A stretch of DNA of 64,000 bases from Hymenolepis diminuta. Its lineage: Eukaryota > Platyhelminthes > Cestoda > Cyclophyllidea > Hymenolepididae. The translations under genes were made by a program, and so were the position numbers. The notes below the pieces were generated by a model. That model ran no database searches and was not told where the DNA came from. It saw only the letters and a list, made by a program, of their open reading frames with translations. Below are positions 62,658 through 64,000 of this stretch, piece after piece (position 1 is the stretch's first letter; each line of letters opens with the position of its first letter). The stretch lies in NCBI GenBank assembly GCA_900708905.1, contig CAADRB010000003.1, forward strand, positions 4,260,599 to 4,324,598, in the 5' to 3' direction.

Positions 62658-62720
62658 TACGGTTAGCGTTTCTTCCTGCTGACTGGAACATCCAAACTAT
62701 TAAACTGTTGGCCGTAAAGC
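62658..62720 (+). mobile_element. LINE endonuclease-like relic, copy 2
   Basis: The plus-strand frame from 62660 reads RLAFLPADWNIQTIKLL, aligned without gaps to the copy at 52922. The matching DNA continues as ATTAAACTG plus a few bases and then diverges. Confidence 0.35.
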
Positions 62721-63074
62721 CTGCGATGGCTAAGCCTACATTTTTAGGTTGCCATTTTATCCGTCCCACTTTGCCAAGATGTGAAAGTCAGAAGATTGAC
62801 TGAACGCGTCTGTCAATTAAATAGTGAAAGAGACTATTTCGGGCATCAATATTATCTTATTTTAGCATACAGTCAATGAACAGGAGGTATCTTAGATACA
62901 TTGAATCCTATATTTCAAGGCAGGTTACAACAATTATAGATACCGCTGTAAATATAATGGGTGGCATTTTATAACCAAATGGAATCATCCTTTGAGGCTA
63001 CTCTTGCAACTACTCAGTTGCCCACTTTTGTAAGGTACGACTCTTCCGCGTTGCTGTACTGCTGGATCTAGTTC

Positions 63075-63384
63075 TGTTACATCTGTTCACCCAATATCAC
63101 TAGACAACAGTTGACTCAGACCAGGGAAAGAGAGAAGGTTAAGACAGAGTGCAGTTTATCCAGGGCATTTTATTAATGAAACAGGTGTTGTACAGGCATA
63201 TAAGTTGTGTCTTTGTTTTATTGGCTTCCAGAGATTAAAACAGAGCCAGACTAATTAGAGTTTTAGCCCCAACTACACCTGACAAGCTGTCAAACGAGGG
63301 GTTTCCATGTCTTGAAAAGGATGAAGGGAGATTTTGAGATAACCTGCCTGAGATAATTGATTATCCCCAAACAAAAAGTTAACA
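63075..63384 (-). mobile_element. Solo LTR-like copy 2, inverted
   Basis: Reverse complement of the 310-bp copy at 59769-60078, with the same TGTT and AACA ends on the minus strand and the same length. The two copies face opposite ways with about 3.0 kb between them, so they are not the two ends of one retrotransposon. Low divergence compared with neighbouring repeats points to fairly recent activity. Confidence 0.6.
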
Positions 63385-63671
63385 ATGTAGCTATGCCCTT
63401 TGTTTTGTTTGTTTGATCTCAATGGTATCACGTCTTGATGACTCACCGATTTCTTGTCGTCTGACTTCGTGGTATATTATTATTACCATTTGTGTTTGTG
63501 TTTATAATGATACAATTTTATTATTTCGGACACAAAGTATTCTTTTACTTCTATTTGTACTGCTTCGTTTCTCACTAGACTCACACCTGCAAGCGGGTGA
63601 TATCCGTGACGACTATCTGAACAACTAGTTCCCTTTTCTCACCCCGAATTTCCTTGTTTCAAATTCCACAT

Positions 63672-63725
63672 AGACGTTGGTGCAGTGGTTAACATACTCG
63701 TCTTTCAAGTCAGAAGTCAAGAAAA
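63672..63725 (+). repeat. tRNA-like SINE head
   Basis: GACGTTGGTGCAGTGGTTAA has a good A-box match (TGGTGCAGTGG), followed by ACTCGTCTTTCAAGTCAGAA. It aligns with 46671-46730. The B box is weak and no acceptor stem forms, so not a tRNA gene. Confidence 0.6.
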
Positions 63726-64000
63726 GATCTGTTATCTATGGCCTATTAAGAGTGGTAGTAGAATGCGTGTTTCTCCACCAACACACGCATGCCATCTACT
63801 TTATTCATGTGTTGGTAATACTTCCCTCAATGAGCTCGGACAGTTGTAAAACTGATTTCTAAAATAGTATCATATAGGGCAATTTTCAATGAACTTAGTT
63901 ATATCAGGTCTTAAGGACAGATTATCACTAATTACTGCTAGAGATTTAGAGAAATCTTTCCTTTTCACTAAGTCGCCAAGTTTTGCTCTTTTCTCCCTTT

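Larger units (their letters stand above)
54233..64000 (+). other. B56 intron 2, continuing past the window
   Basis: At least 9.7 kb without the next conserved B56 exon (the block that should start LVYEFFLRFLES or similar). Plus-strand frames of 144, 89 and 68 codons at 55172-56185 are T-rich and lack domains. The second half is dense in mobile relics, listed separately. A separate gene or alternative first exon in this intron is not excluded. Confidence 0.6.

Noticed and set aside
13145..63725. Functional tRNA genes
   Set aside because: A- and B-box-like words occur but none of the sites folds into a full cloverleaf with an acceptor stem; they fit SINE heads.
1..64000. CRISPR arrays, operons or phage-like modules
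   Set aside because: No regularly spaced repeats, and gene structures are clearly spliced eukaryotic ones.

Overview
The window reads as an AT-rich metazoan nuclear segment. Parasitic flatworm, probably a tapeworm, is the best guess but is inferred. In favour: very short introns (35, 38 and 44 nt) lie beside multi-kilobase introns, GT/AG splice sites are used throughout, genes are separated by kilobases of decayed repeats, and a cilium gene sits among widely conserved animal genes. Nothing prokaryotic is visible (no operons, ribosome-binding sites or CRISPR). The long continuous reading frames in the repeat-rich parts are mostly chance.

Six protein genes could be assembled exon by exon, and every splice phase agrees. 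From left to right: a decayed mariner-type transposase (about 28-1090) and two diverged copies of an unknown repeat (1870-2175, 3035-3350); an XK-related scramblase-family gene on the minus strand (6246-7841, four exons, 470 aa); a DPY-19 family C-mannosyltransferase gene on the plus strand (10188-19837, ten exons, about 934 aa), head-to-head with the XK-related gene; about 11.6 kb with no convincing gene; a complete Lhx2/Lhx9/apterous-type LIM-homeodomain gene on the minus strand (31500-38983, five exons, 312 aa); IFT20 on the minus strand (39487-46307, four exons, 131 aa, with a 6.2 kb intron); a CELF/Bruno-like gene with only one RNA-recognition motif on the plus strand (47919-48675, three exons, 225 aa); and the first two exons of a PP2A B56 regulatory subunit gene (49980-54232), which runs out of the right edge through an intron of at least 9.7 kb.

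The rest is accessory sequence: at least six copies of a tRNA-headed SINE-like family, further tRNA-like heads, two short LINE-endonuclease-like relics, two 310-bp solo-LTR-like copies in inverted orientation about 3 kb apart, perfect hairpins, and simple repeats. The last 10 kb is richest in mobile relics. The genes do not form a pathway: they cover membrane lipid scrambling, ER protein C-mannosylation, neural or patterning transcription control, ciliary transport, RNA processing and phosphatase targeting. I found no clearly new biological system. The most useful leads are the single-RRM CELF gene, the LTR-like inverted pair, the SINE family, and lineage-specific insertions in B56 and DPY-19.
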